From Mycobacteroides immunogenum (lineage in GTDB: Bacteria > Actinomycetota > Actinomycetes > Mycobacteriales > Mycobacteriaceae), in assembly GCF_001605725.1 (NCBI RefSeq), contig NZ_CP011530.1, positions 682,001 through 746,000 on the forward strand: DNA of 64,000 nucleotides, in the 5' to 3' direction. The translations under genes were made by a program, and so were the position numbers. Of the stretch, positions 25,707 through 33,962 are shown one piece after another (within the stretch, counting starts at the first letter, position 1; each line of letters starts with the position of its first letter). The notes beneath the pieces were generated by a model that searched no databases, had not been told where the DNA came from, and was given only the letters and a program-made list of their open reading frames with translations.

Positions 25707-27280
25707 TAGCTACTCTCCTCTTGGTGCATGGCCCGCAGAGTGGGTTTGACCACCTTGCCGCCCAAGTTGCGGGGAAGCTCGTCGAGGAACTCGACAAACC
25801 GCGGTTTCTTGAAGTTCGCCACATGCTTTGCGCTGTACTCGATTACGTCCTCGGGGCGCAGGGTCGCGCCGGACCTGAGCACGATGTACGCCTTACCGAC
25901 CTCGCCGAGTCGCGCGTCGGGCACCCCGATGACGGCGGCATCTGTCACGCCATCGAGACGCATCAGCACCTGCTCGATTTCGGCGGGGTAGACGTTGAAC
26001 CCACCGCAGATGTACATGTCCTTGAGCCGGTCGGTGATCGTCAGATTCCCACGTGCGTCGAGCTTGCCAATGTCGCCGGTGTGTAGCCAACCTTCGCTGT
26101 CGATGGTCTCGGCGGTGGCCGCCGGATCGTCGAGGTAGCCCTTCATCACATTGGCGCTGCGCAGCAGCACTTCCCCTTCGTCGCCGGGCTTTTCGGCCCC
26201 GTCGATGCGTAGTTCGTAGCCGATCATCGGCCGCCCGCAGGTGGTGGCGACGGTGACGGCGTCGTCGTCGGAGCGGCAGATCGTGGCGAAGCCCTGTGTC
26301 TCGGTGAGACCGTACGCGGTGAGTACCAGATCGAAGTCCAGCTCGGATTGCATGCGTTCGATCAGCACCACCGGCACCACGGCCGCGCCGGTCACGGAGT
26401 ACCGCAACGAGGTCAGGTCGTAGTTTTTGCGCGCGGGGTGGTCAAGCAGCATCTGGAAGATGGTGGGTGCGCCCGGTAGCACGGTGATCTTGTGCTCTTG
26501 GACTGCGGCCATTGCTTTTTCGGGGTCGAAGGTCAGCTGTGGCATGAGTGCGGCACCGGTCTGAAGGCAGGCGAGGATGCCCGCCTTGTAACCGAAGTTG
26601 TGGAAGAACGGATTGACGCAGAGGTAGCGATCGTTTTCGGTGAACTCGCCGTAGGTGGCCCAGGCCAGCGAGGCCGCCAATGGTTGGCGGTGCATGCACA
26701 GCACACCCTTGCTGCGGCCGGTGGTTCCGGAGGTGAAGAGGATGTCGCTGATGTCCTCGGAGCTCACCGTGGCCTTGCGCTTGTCGATGGTCTCGTCGCT
26801 GATGTCATCTCCGTGTGCGACGAACGCGTCCCAGCTGGATTCGTCGCCGGATTCCACCGCAACTCTCACGATGTGTCGCAGATCGGGCAGCGCCGACGTA
26901 TCCAGTTGTGCGATGCGATCCGAGCCGAGGAATGTTCCGACGGACACCAGCACCCGAGCGTGGCTGCGCTGCAGGATGTCTGTCGCCTCATCGACGGTGT
27001 ACCGCGTGTTCATGGGGACGATGGCGGCTCCGGCGTATTGCCCGCCCAGACAGGCGATGGGCCAATGCCACGAGTTGGGCGACCAGATGGCGACCCGTTC
27101 TCCGTGTTCGATGCCGAGCGCGATCAACGCGGCGGCGAAGCGCCGGGCGCGGGCGCGCAGCTCGGAAAATGTGAACCAGGAACCGTCCGCGTAGAGGGCG
27201 TCACGCTCGCCGAAACGTGCTGCTGCCTGGTCTAACGCTGCCGGAATGGTGAGTTCGGGTGTCTGCTGCGCCGATTCCAT
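25706..27280 (-). CDS. fadD3: FadD3, HIP-CoA ligase
   Basis: FadD3 activates HIP, the propionate-bearing C/D-ring remnant of steroids, to its CoA thioester with ATP. The resulting HIP-CoA is the effector that relieves KstR2 repression. The 524-residue chain shows the adenylate-forming motifs LFTSGTTGRSKGVLCMH, AYGLTETQG, GWLHTGDIGKLD and DRLKDMYICGGFNVYPAEIE, and the catalytic Lys region in NLGGKVVKPTLR. I start at ATG 27280 (MESAQQTPELTIP). The longer frame upstream crosses the KstR2 box and the divergent fadE30. It leads the fadD3-fadE31-fadE32-fadE33 operon. Confidence 0.93.
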   Translation of the reverse strand: MESAQQTPELTIPAALDQAAARFGERDALYADGSWFTFSELRARARRFAAALIALGIEHGERVAIWSPNSWHWPIACLGGQYAGAAIVPMNTRYTVDEATDILQRSHARVLVSVGTFLGSDRIAQLDTSALPDLRHIVRVAVESGDESSWDAFVAHGDDISDETIDKRKATVSSEDISDILFTSGTTGRSKGVLCMHRQPLAASLAWATYGEFTENDRYLCVNPFFHNFGYKAGILACLQTGAALMPQLTFDPEKAMAAVQEHKITVLPGAPTIFQMLLDHPARKNYDLTSLRYSVTGAAVVPVVLIERMQSELDFDLVLTAYGLTETQGFATICRSDDDAVTVATTCGRPMIGYELRIDGAEKPGDEGEVLLRSANVMKGYLDDPAATAETIDSEGWLHTGDIGKLDARGNLTITDRLKDMYICGGFNVYPAEIEQVLMRLDGVTDAAVIGVPDARLGEVGKAYIVLRSGATLRPEDVIEYSAKHVANFKKPRFVEFLDELPRNLGGKVVKPTLRAMHQEESS

Positions 27281-27307
27281 ACGCGTCCGACCCACCTTCC
27301 AATAACA

Positions 27308-27321
27308 AGCAAGTGCTTGGT
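27308..27321. promoter_or_regulatory. KstR2 operator between fadD3 and fadE30
   Basis: AGCAAGTGCTTGGT fits the KstR2 consensus AnCAAGnnCTTGnT at all fixed positions. It sits between the divergent fadD3 and fadE30 starts. Confidence 0.9.
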
Positions 27322-27325
27322 AGGT

Positions 27326-27331
27326 TAGCCT
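27326..27331 (+). promoter_or_regulatory. Candidate -10 element for leaderless fadE30 mRNA
   Basis: TAGCCT fits the mycobacterial TAnnnT element. Its last T at 27331 would place the transcription start at 27338, exactly the first base of a GTG start codon. Confidence 0.5.
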
Positions 27332-27337
27332 ACTGGA

Positions 27338-28510
27338 GTGGTTGAGCACCAAGCACCGATGTCGGAGATCTCTGATGATCAGGTGCGCGCCGAAATCCGG
27401 GAATGGCTGGCCGAGAACCTCGTCGGTGAGTTCGCAGAGTTGAAGGGGCTGGGCGGTCCGGGCAGCGAGCACGAGGCCTTCGATGAGCGGCTCGCCTGGA
27501 ATCGTCATCTGGCCGCGGCGGGCTGGACCTGCCTGGGCTGGCCGGTGGAGCACGGCGGCCGTGGGGCCACGGTGAGCCAGCGCGTCATCTTCTACGAGGA
27601 GTACGCCCGGGCTGAGGCCCCGCACAAGGTCAACCATCTGGGGGAAGAGCTGCTCGGACCGACGCTCATCGCGTACGGCACTCCCGAGCAGCAACAGCGC
27701 TTTCTGCCCACCATCCGCGACGTCACCGAGTTGTGGTGCCAGGGCTATTCCGAACCGGGCGCCGGTTCAGACCTGGCCAACGTGTCCACCTCCGCGGTGC
27801 TGGACGGAGACGCGTGGGTGATCAACGGCCAGAAGGTGTGGACCTCGCTGGCCCTGCAGTCGCAGTGGTGTTTCGTCGTCGCGCGCACCGAGCCCGGTTC
27901 CTCGCGTCACAAGGGTCTGTCGTATCTGCTTGTACCCCTGGATCAGCCGGGCGTCGAGATTCGGCCGATCATCCAGCTGACCGGCACCTCGGAGTTCAAC
28001 GAGGTGTTCTTCGACAACGCGCGCACCGCTGCCGACCTGGTGGTGGGGGAGCCGGGTGACGGCTGGCGGGTGGCCATGGGCACGTTGACCTTTGAGCGCG
28101 GTGTCTCGACGCTCGGCAACCAGATCACCTATGCCCGTGAGCTTTCCCGCCTGTCCGGGCTGGCCAAGGCCAACGGTTCGGCGGACGACCCGGCGATCCG
28201 GGAGCGGCTCGCGCAGGCCTATGTAGGTCTGCGCACCATGCGCGCATACGCGCTGGCAACCATGGACGAAGAGCGTCCCGGCCAGGACAACGTGTCAAAG
28301 CTTTTGTGGGCCAACTGGCACCGCGATCTGGGTGAGTTGGCCATGGAGATCATCGGGAAGTCGACCCTGTTGACCGATGACGGCGAGATGGACGAGTGGC
28401 AGCGGCTGTTCCTGTTTTCGCGCGCCGACACCATCTACGGCGGCTCGAACGAGATTCAACGCAACATCATCTCCGAGCGGGTGCTCGGTCTACCCAGAGA
28501 GGCTCGCTAA
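27338..28510 (+). CDS. fadE30: FadE30, acyl-CoA dehydrogenase (C/D-ring pathway)
   Basis: FadE30 is placed at an early dehydrogenation step after HIP-CoA formation in C/D-ring degradation. The 390-residue chain has YSEPGAGSDLANVSTSA, VINGQKVWTSLALQSQW, FERGVSTLGNQITYARE and the C-terminal GSNEIQRNIISERVLGLP. Two starts are possible: GTG 27338, which fits a leaderless transcript from the -10 at 27326-27331, or ATG 27359, giving MSEISDDQVRAEIREWL, nearer the M. tuberculosis length. Neither has a clear ribosome binding site. The next gene starts directly after its stop (TAAATG). Confidence 0.9.
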   Translation: MVEHQAPMSEISDDQVRAEIREWLAENLVGEFAELKGLGGPGSEHEAFDERLAWNRHLAAAGWTCLGWPVEHGGRGATVSQRVIFYEEYARAEAPHKVNHLGEELLGPTLIAYGTPEQQQRFLPTIRDVTELWCQGYSEPGAGSDLANVSTSAVLDGDAWVINGQKVWTSLALQSQWCFVVARTEPGSSRHKGLSYLLVPLDQPGVEIRPIIQLTGTSEFNEVFFDNARTAADLVVGEPGDGWRVAMGTLTFERGVSTLGNQITYARELSRLSGLAKANGSADDPAIRERLAQAYVGLRTMRAYALATMDEERPGQDNVSKLLWANWHRDLGELAMEIIGKSTLLTDDGEMDEWQRLFLFSRADTIYGGSNEIQRNIISERVLGLPREAR

Positions 28511-29299
28511 ATGAACCTGGCAGTGGCGCCGAAAGAGATTGAGGGACACGGCCTCCTGAAGGGCAAGGCCGTCGTCGTGACCGCGGCGGCCGGTACCGGC
28601 ATCGGTTCGTCGACCGCGCGCCGGGCGCTGGCCGAGGGGGCCGATGTCGTCGTCTCCGACTATCACGAGCGCCGCCTTTCCGAGACGCGGGACGAGCTCG
28701 CCGCACTGGGATTGGGCAAGGTTGCCGCGGTGGTGTGCGATGTCACCTCCACCGAAGCCGTCGACGCACTGATCGCCGATTCCGTTGCGGCCCTGGGCCG
28801 TATCGACGTATTGGTGAACAACGCGGGCCTGGGCGGTGAGACCCCAGTCGCCGATATGACCGATGACCAGTGGGACCGGGTGCTCGATGTGACCCTCACC
28901 TCCACCTTCCGCGCGACCCGTGCGGCCCTGCGTTATTTCCGGGAAGTGGGGCACGGCGGCGTCATCGTCAACAATGCGAGCGTGCTGGGCTGGCGCGCCC
29001 AGTACGGGCAGTCGCACTACGCCGCGGCCAAGGCCGGCGTCATGGCGCTGACCCGGTGCAGTGCCATCGAGGCCGTCGAGCATGGGGTGCGCATCAACGC
29101 GGTGGCGCCGAGCATTGCCCGGCACAAATTCCTGGACAAGGTGACTTCGTCGGACCTGTTGGACAAACTGTCCTCCGATGAGGCGTTCGGCCGTGCCGCC
29201 GAGCCGTGGGAGGTCGCGGCCACCATCGCCTTCTTGGCCAGCGACTATTCGAGCTACCTGACCGGTGAGGTCATCTCGGTATCCAGCCAGCGGGCGTGA
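28511..29299 (+). CDS. ipdF: IpdF, short-chain dehydrogenase of HIP catabolism
   Basis: This is a classical SDR of 262 residues. The cofactor motif is TAAAGTGIGSSTAR near residues 24-37, followed by NNAGLGGETPVAD. The catalytic set is N, S (NNASVLGW) and YAAAK (SHYAAAKAGVMALTR). Its M. tuberculosis counterpart Rv3559c, in the same place next to fadE30 and kstR2, is the NAD-dependent dehydrogenase IpdF that acts on a hydroxylated HIP-CoA intermediate. It begins immediately after the fadE30 stop and is most likely co-transcribed with it from the KstR2-controlled promoter. Confidence 0.87.
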   Translation: MNLAVAPKEIEGHGLLKGKAVVVTAAAGTGIGSSTARRALAEGADVVVSDYHERRLSETRDELAALGLGKVAAVVCDVTSTEAVDALIADSVAALGRIDVLVNNAGLGGETPVADMTDDQWDRVLDVTLTSTFRATRAALRYFREVGHGGVIVNNASVLGWRAQYGQSHYAAAKAGVMALTRCSAIEAVEHGVRINAVAPSIARHKFLDKVTSSDLLDKLSSDEAFGRAAEPWEVAATIAFLASDYSSYLTGEVISVSSQRA

Positions 29300-29320
29300 C
29301 GCCGGATACGTATTCGACCA

Positions 29321-29334
29321 AACAAGCGCTTGGT
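29321..29334. promoter_or_regulatory. KstR2 operator upstream of kstR2
   Basis: AACAAGCGCTTGGT fits AnCAAGnnCTTGnT fully, 15 bp before the kstR2 start, suggesting autoregulation. Confidence 0.9.
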
Positions 29335-29337
29335 TGA

Positions 29338-29343
29338 TACAGT
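29338..29343 (+). promoter_or_regulatory. Candidate -10 element for leaderless kstR2 mRNA
   Basis: TACAGT fits TAnnnT. The predicted transcription start seven bases after its last T is 29350, the first base of the kstR2 GTG codon. Confidence 0.5.
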
Positions 29344-29349
29344 GGGGAG

Positions 29350-30006
29350 GTGGACAAGGTGACAGAGGTGCGTCAACCGGACGCTCTGCGCGCGGGCGGC
29401 GCATCGCAGCCATCGCGGCGTGATGAGCTGCTGAGCCTGGCCGCCGAGATGTTCGCCGAGCGTGGTCTGCGCGCCACCACCGTGCGCGATATCGCCGATG
29501 CCGCCGGAATCCTGTCGGGCAGCCTCTATCACCACTTCGATTCCAAAGAGGCGATTGTCGACGAGCTGCTGCGCGACCTGCTGGACGGTCTATTCACGCG
29601 TTACCGCGAAATCGCCGCTGCGGAGTTGAATCCGCTGGAGCGCCTCAAGGGTTTTTTCATGGCGACCTTCGAGGCCATCGAGACCAAGCACGCGCAGGTT
29701 GCGATCTATCAGTCCGAGGCGCCGCGCCTGCTCTCCCAGGAACGGTTCGCCTACCTCAACGAGCTCAACACCGAGCAGCGCGAGCTGTGGCTCGACGTGC
29801 TTCGTGACGGTATCGCCCAGGGGCAGTTCCGACCCGATCTTGACGTGACCTTGGTGTATCGCTTTATCCGTGACGCGACGTGGGTGTCGGTGCGCTGGTT
29901 CCGCCCCGGCGGCTCACGTACCGCGCAGGAAGTCGCCGAACAGTATCTCTCGATCGTTCTCGGCGGGATCACCGTCGGGTTGTCCTCGAATAGCCCTGAA
30001 AAATAA
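29350..30006 (+). CDS. kstR2: KstR2, TetR-family repressor of the HIP regulon
   Basis: KstR2 represses the C/D-ring genes until HIP-CoA accumulates. The DNA-binding domain is RRDELLSLAAEMFAERGLRA then TVRDIADAAGILSGSLYHHF, closely resembling M. tuberculosis KstR2. The C-terminal domain carries YRFIRDATWVSVRWFRPGG and IVLGGITVG. The GTG at 29350 gives MDKVTEV, matching the MDRV start of the M. tuberculosis protein. An in-frame GTG at 29359 preceded by GGGGAGG is an alternative. fadA6 follows after 11 bp, so kstR2-fadA6 is likely one operon. Confidence 0.93.
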   Translation: MDKVTEVRQPDALRAGGASQPSRRDELLSLAAEMFAERGLRATTVRDIADAAGILSGSLYHHFDSKEAIVDELLRDLLDGLFTRYREIAAAELNPLERLKGFFMATFEAIETKHAQVAIYQSEAPRLLSQERFAYLNELNTEQRELWLDVLRDGIAQGQFRPDLDVTLVYRFIRDATWVSVRWFRPGGSRTAQEVAEQYLSIVLGGITVGLSSNSPEK

Positions 30007-30017
30007 GGAGATTCACC

Positions 30018-31166
30018 ATGCCTGAGGCGTACATCATCGATGCTGTGCGTACCGCTGTCGGTAAGCGCAACGGCTCGCTCTCCAAGGTGCACCCGCTTGA
30101 TCTCGGTGCCGCCACGTTCAAGGGGTTGTTCGATCGCGTCGACGTCGACCCCGACGCCATCGACGACGTGTACATGGGCGTGCTGGACGCCATCGGCGGA
30201 CAGGCCGGCAACGCCGGACGACTGGCCTGGCTGGCCGGTGGATACCCGGAAGAAGTACCGGGCGCCACTGTCGATCGTCAGTGTGGATCGAGCCAGCAGG
30301 CCATTTCCTTTGCCGCGCAGGCTGTTATGTCCGGAACCGCCGACCTGATCGTTGCCGGTGGTTTCCAGAACATGAGCCAGATCCCGATCTCGGCCGCGAT
30401 GCTCGTCGGCAAGGAGTACGGATTCACCTCGCCCACAGCAGAATCGGAGGGGTGGCTGCACCGCTACGGCGATCAGGAGATCTCCCAGTTCCGCGGCGCC
30501 GAGATGATCGCCGAGAAGTGGGACATCAGCCGCGAGGAGATGGAGCTTTTCGCGCTCTCCAGCCACGAGAAGGCATTCGCCGCGATCCGCAACGGGCACT
30601 TCGACAACGAGATCATCCCGGTTGGCGACTTCCGCGTCGACGAGGGACCGCGCGAATCCACTCTGGAGAAGTTGGCGAGCTTGAAGCCTCTGGTCGAGGG
30701 CGGCCGCCTCACCGCGGCGCTCGCCAGCCAGATCTCCGACGGCGGTAGCGCCACATTGGTGGCCTCCGAGGGTGCGGTGAAGGCACACGGCCTGACGCCG
30801 CGTGCGCGTGTCCACCACATCAGCGCCCGCGGTGACGACCCGGTGTTCATGCTGACCGGACCGATCCCGGCCACCCGGTACGCGCTGGAGAAGACCGGTC
30901 TGACCATGGACGATATCGACGTTGTCGAGATCAACGAGGCCTTCGCCCCCGTCGTGCTGGCCTGGGCCAAGGAGTTGGACGTCGACCTGAAGAAGGTCAA
31001 CCCGAATGGCGGTGCGATGGCCTTGGGGCACCCGCTGGGTGCCACCGGCGCCAAGCTGTTCGCCACCATGCTCAACGAGTTGGAGCGCACCGGCGGGCGC
31101 TACGGCCTGCAGACGATGTGTGAGGGTGGCGGCACCGCCAACGTCACCATCATCGAACGTCTCTGA
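30018..31166 (+). CDS. fadA6: FadA6, thiolase of HIP catabolism
   Basis: FadA6 is a 382-residue thiolase expected to cleave beta-ketoacyl-CoA intermediates in C/D-ring degradation. The nucleophile Cys is in VDRQCGSSQQAI near residue 90. The His of NPNGGAMALGHPLGATGAK and the second Cys in QTMCEGGGTANVT complete the thiolase active site. A clear AAGGAG lies upstream of ATG 30018. The context kstR2-fadA6 matches Rv3557c-Rv3556c. fdxB (Rv3554), found nearby in M. tuberculosis, is not present downstream here. Confidence 0.92.
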   Translation: MPEAYIIDAVRTAVGKRNGSLSKVHPLDLGAATFKGLFDRVDVDPDAIDDVYMGVLDAIGGQAGNAGRLAWLAGGYPEEVPGATVDRQCGSSQQAISFAAQAVMSGTADLIVAGGFQNMSQIPISAAMLVGKEYGFTSPTAESEGWLHRYGDQEISQFRGAEMIAEKWDISREEMELFALSSHEKAFAAIRNGHFDNEIIPVGDFRVDEGPRESTLEKLASLKPLVEGGRLTAALASQISDGGSATLVASEGAVKAHGLTPRARVHHISARGDDPVFMLTGPIPATRYALEKTGLTMDDIDVVEINEAFAPVVLAWAKELDVDLKKVNPNGGAMALGHPLGATGAKLFATMLNELERTGGRYGLQTMCEGGGTANVTIIERL

Positions 31167-31191
31167 CGTTCGCGGGCGTAGCCTGAGGAGT

Positions 31192-31494
31192 ATGCGCGCT
31201 GGAATCTTGATCGGCACAGTGGCCGTGGCATCGCTGGGCGTCCTCGCGAGTGGTGCCCCGGCACAGGCTGAGCCGTGTCCGCCGGAGATTTGTTACGTCC
31301 CGGCAATTCCGGGCGTGCCCAGCGGCGTGCTCAACATGCTGCCGCAGTCGATGGGCGATCTGCCGCCGCAGATTTCGCAATATCCGGGCGGCTGGGGCGA
31401 CCAGTCCTGGGGTGGATGGAATCGGCGGGACAGTATCGATATCTACGACACCCCGGCTCCAGAGGTACCGCCGCCCCCAGCGCCCGGCGACTAG
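31192..31494 (+). CDS. Small exported Pro/Gly-rich protein
   Basis: This 100-residue protein begins with a signal peptide (MRAGILIGTVAVASLGVLAS, then GAPAQAE). The mature part has two Cys (PCPPEICYVP) near its start, then a Gly/Trp-rich stretch GGWGDQSWGGWN and a Pro-rich tail PEVPPPPAPGD. I do not recognise a family. CTGAGGAG directly upstream of ATG 31192 supports the start. The frame continues upstream into fadA6 sequence and is not used. Its TAG stop overlaps the stop of the convergent small exported protein gene, so the two genes meet in a shared CTAG. Confidence 0.7.
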   Translation: MRAGILIGTVAVASLGVLASGAPAQAEPCPPEICYVPAIPGVPSGVLNMLPQSMGDLPPQISQYPGGWGDQSWGGWNRRDSIDIYDTPAPEVPPPPAPGD

Positions 31495-31817
31495 TTCTGG
31501 GCCCAGGTTCCGTACGGCACATCGGGATCGGTGCCCAGCGGCGTGTCTGGATTAGCGCCGCCGATATCGTTTGCGTGATCCGGGACGTAGGGATCGGTTC
31601 CATACGGCACGTCGGGATTCGCGCCGCCCACGCCCTGATCTTGGCGCAGCACATGACGGCGGCCACGGTCGGTCGGTAGTTCCATGGAACCTTGTGCCGG
31701 GGTGTGAATACCGTGGTTGGGGGTAGACGGCTGGTCGGAGTCTGCCGCGGCGATCGGGGATAACACGACCGCGGTGGCGGCAGCACAACAACAGGCAGCA
31801 GTCCAGAAGGTGAACAT
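31491..31817 (-). CDS. Small exported protein with internal GGANPD repeat
   Basis: This 108-residue protein begins MFTFWTAACCCAAATA with a signal-peptide-like hydrophobic stretch ending near PIAAADSD. It has no close match I recall. The C-terminal third carries an imperfect duplication: GGANPDVPYGTDPYVP and GGANPDTPLGTDPDVP, separated by a short linker. A GTG four codons upstream (31829) is an alternative start. It is convergent with the preceding small exported protein and divergent from the DUF559 gene. Function unknown; the repeat suggests a binding or wall-associated role at most. Confidence 0.6.
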   Translation of the reverse strand: MFTFWTAACCCAAATAVVLSPIAAADSDQPSTPNHGIHTPAQGSMELPTDRGRRHVLRQDQGVGGANPDVPYGTDPYVPDHANDIGGANPDTPLGTDPDVPYGTWAQN

Positions 31818-31882
31818 TCGGTGAATCACATCTCCAGGATTCTCTCCGAGTCTGTGAATCGCCTGGAGTTTAACTTCAGGCT

Positions 31883-31936
31883 GAGTGGGAATCTGGCGTG
31901 GCATTTCGAGGGTATTACCTCGTGAGATTCCCACTC
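31883..31936. repeat. 54-nt imperfect palindromic element, copy 1 (upstream of DUF559 gene)
   Basis: Left arm 31883-31901 starts GAGTGGGAATCT; right arm 31918-31936 is CCTCGTGAGATTCCCACTC. The outer 12 bp pair perfectly, and 16 of 19 arm positions pair. The loop is 16 nt. A second copy with the same 19-16-19 layout lies at 32831-32884. Confidence 0.8.
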
Positions 31937-31970
31937 GGGATGTGTCGGTGGCGAGTGCGATGCTCCCGAA

Positions 31971-32873
31971 ATGGGGGAGACGATTCCATGGCCTTTTCGA
32001 TCTACCGAGGCGATCGCCTCCGGTGTGGCCTCTGAGCACACGATCCGGCGCCGATACGAACAGGTGTACCCGTCGGTGTACGTGCCGCGCGGATCGAGTA
32101 TCACGGCCACACAACGAGCGCGGGCGGCGTGGCTGTGGTCGCGGCGCGACGGGGTGGTCGCCGGACTGTCGGCATCGGCAATGCTCGGTGCCAAGTGGGT
32201 GGACGGTACGGCCGACGCAGAACTGATCTATCGCAATCACAAGGCCCCGCGGGGTTTGAGAGTGCACAGAGAGTCGTTGTTGGCAGATGAGGTTGGCGAG
32301 ATTGACGGTCTTGCAGTCACTTCCGCGGCGCGGACGGCATTCGATCTCGGCCGGTGGTTGCGGCTCGATGGTGCCGTTGAGCGTCTAGATGCTCTGCTGG
32401 CCGCGACCGGTGTCAGTCTTGCGGCGATACGGGCGGTCGCGGATGCGCATCCCGGGGCACGGGGACTCGTGACCTTGGGCAGGGCGCTTGAGTTGCTCGA
32501 CGGCGGCGCGGAGTCGCCCCAAGAAACTCGCACGCGAATGCTTCTTGTGAGGTCTGGATTCCCCAAGCCGCAGACACAAATTCGTGTCTATACCCGGTAT
32601 GGGGAGTTTGTGGCCAGGATCGATATGGGGTGGGAGGGTCTTAAGATCGGCGTCGAGTTCGACGGCGCCCAACACTGGACAGATCCGCGTCAACGCTCGC
32701 TCGATGTCGATCGTTCAGCAGGTCTGGCAGCGGAGGGATGGACCATCATCCGCGTGACATCAGAGATGCTGAGGCACCGGGCGGGCACGATCGTGGCACG
32801 AGTCGACGAGGCGTTTCGAGCAGCCATGTCGAGTGGGAACCTTGCGAGGGATTCTGGTCGTTTTGCCTCGTGA
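31971..32873 (+). CDS. DUF559 protein with AbiEi-like N-terminal domain
   Basis: This 300-residue protein belongs to an actinobacterial family with an N-terminal winged-helix/AbiEi-antitoxin-like region (HTIRRRYEQVYPSVYVPRG, then GLSASAMLGAKWVDG). Its C-terminal DUF559 domain resembles Vsr/restriction-type nucleases. Asp in FVARIDMGWEGLKIGVEFDG, then AQHWTDPRQRSLDVDRSAGL and GWTIIRVTSEML, fit such a fold. No AbiEii toxin gene is adjacent, so a toxin-antitoxin role is not supported. No strong ribosome binding site precedes ATG 31971. Its last 13 codons lie inside the downstream 54-nt palindrome. M. tuberculosis has no counterpart here. Confidence 0.8.
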   Translation: MGETIPWPFRSTEAIASGVASEHTIRRRYEQVYPSVYVPRGSSITATQRARAAWLWSRRDGVVAGLSASAMLGAKWVDGTADAELIYRNHKAPRGLRVHRESLLADEVGEIDGLAVTSAARTAFDLGRWLRLDGAVERLDALLAATGVSLAAIRAVADAHPGARGLVTLGRALELLDGGAESPQETRTRMLLVRSGFPKPQTQIRVYTRYGEFVARIDMGWEGLKIGVEFDGAQHWTDPRQRSLDVDRSAGLAAEGWTIIRVTSEMLRHRAGTIVARVDEAFRAAMSSGNLARDSGRFAS

Positions 32874-32884
32874 GATTCCCAATC
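32831..32884. repeat. 54-nt imperfect palindromic element, copy 2 (over the 3' end of DUF559 gene)
   Basis: Left arm 32831-32849 is GAGTGGGAACCTTGCGAGG; right arm 32866-32884 is CCTCGTGAGATTCCCAATC. Fifteen of 19 positions pair, with a 16-nt loop. The right arm shares 18 of 19 bases with copy 1, in the same orientation. It may also act as a terminator between the DUF559 gene and ipdC. Confidence 0.8.
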
Positions 32885-32888
32885 GCAG

Positions 32889-33962
32889 CTAGAGGATGGC
32901 GGCGTTGGCTGTTTTCAGGTGCGTGACCGCGTCGGTCACGATCGCGTCGATTAGCTCCTGGCAGCTCGGCAGATCATCGAGGATGCCCGCGACCTGACCG
33001 GAGGCGAGGACACCCGCGTTCGTATTGCCCTCGACGAGGCCCGCCTTCAGCAGCATGGGAGTGTTTGCGGCCATGAGCACCTGTGACCAGGTGAGCTCCT
33101 TGCCGTGTCGCATCGCCAGACCGTCCTTGACCATCGATGCCCACGACATGCCCGTCATCTTCTTGAACTTGGCGGCGTTGCGCACCGCGGCGGTGAAACC
33201 GCGCACCCGCGAACCACTTTCCAGCTTCTCGACGAGTTCGGTGCGCAGCACCCGGTGCGGCATACCGTCGACACGGGTAGAGACCACGGTGCCGCTCAGA
33301 TCCGAAGCCAGGTAACGCTGCTTGACGGCGTCCGGGACGCTGCTGTCGGAAGTCAGCAGGAACCGGGTCCCCATCGCAACTCCAGCTGCACCATAGGACA
33401 ACGCGGCAGCTAGGCCACGGCCATCGAAGAAACCGCCGGCGGCGATGACCGGCATCCCGGAGTCCTTCACGGCGTCGAGCACCGAGGGCAGCAGCAGGGT
33501 GGTGGCGACGGGACCGGTGTGGCCGCCGCCCTCGCCGCCCTGCACGATTACCGCATCGGCGCCCCAGGCCGCGACCTTCTTGGCGTGCTTGGCCGCACCG
33601 ATCGACGGAACCACCACGACGCCATTGTCTTTCAGCTTGGCAATCAAGTCCTGCTTGGGTGCCAGCGCGAAGGACGCGACTTTGACCTTTTCCCGGATCA
33701 ACAGGTCGATGCGCTCGGTGGCATCACCGGCGTCAGCGCGGATGTTCACGCCGAAGGGCTTGTCGGTCAGCGACTTCGTCTTGGCGACGGCGGTGACCAG
33801 CTCTTCCAGGGTCATCGTCGCCGAGGCCAGGATGCCCAGGCCGCCGGCGTTGGAGGTGGCGGCCACCAGCCGCGGCCCGGCCACCCAGCCCATACCCGTC
33901 TGCACAACGGGATGCTCGATGCCGACCAGCTCGGTCAACGCTGTGGTGAGCACCCGGGTCAC
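32889..33962 (-). CDS. ipdC: IpdC, flavin-dependent HIP-CoA pathway oxidoreductase
   Basis: IpdC belongs to the nitronate monooxygenase/2-nitropropane dioxygenase-like FMN family. In steroid degraders it introduces a double bond into a HIP-CoA derivative ahead of ring opening. Family segments are PVVQTGMGWVAGPRLVAATS, GADAVIVQGGEGGGHTG and PVIAAGGFFDGRGLAAALSYG, followed by MGTRFLLTSDS. At 357 residues the length fits. GTG 33962 overlaps the ipdB stop (GTGA). Gene order echA20-ipdA-ipdB-ipdC matches Rv3550-Rv3553. Confidence 0.92.
   Translation of the reverse strand: MTRVLTTALTELVGIEHPVVQTGMGWVAGPRLVAATSNAGGLGILASATMTLEELVTAVAKTKSLTDKPFGVNIRADAGDATERIDLLIREKVKVASFALAPKQDLIAKLKDNGVVVVPSIGAAKHAKKVAAWGADAVIVQGGEGGGHTGPVATTLLLPSVLDAVKDSGMPVIAAGGFFDGRGLAAALSYGAAGVAMGTRFLLTSDSSVPDAVKQRYLASDLSGTVVSTRVDGMPHRVLRTELVEKLESGSRVRGFTAAVRNAAKFKKMTGMSWASMVKDGLAMRHGKELTWSQVLMAANTPMLLKAGLVEGNTNAGVLASGQVAGILDDLPSCQELIDAIVTDAVTHLKTANAAIL

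Noticed and set aside
31971..32873. AbiE-type toxin-antitoxin system
   Set aside because: Only the AbiEi-like N-terminal region is present, fused to DUF559; no AbiEii nucleotidyltransferase gene is adjacent.
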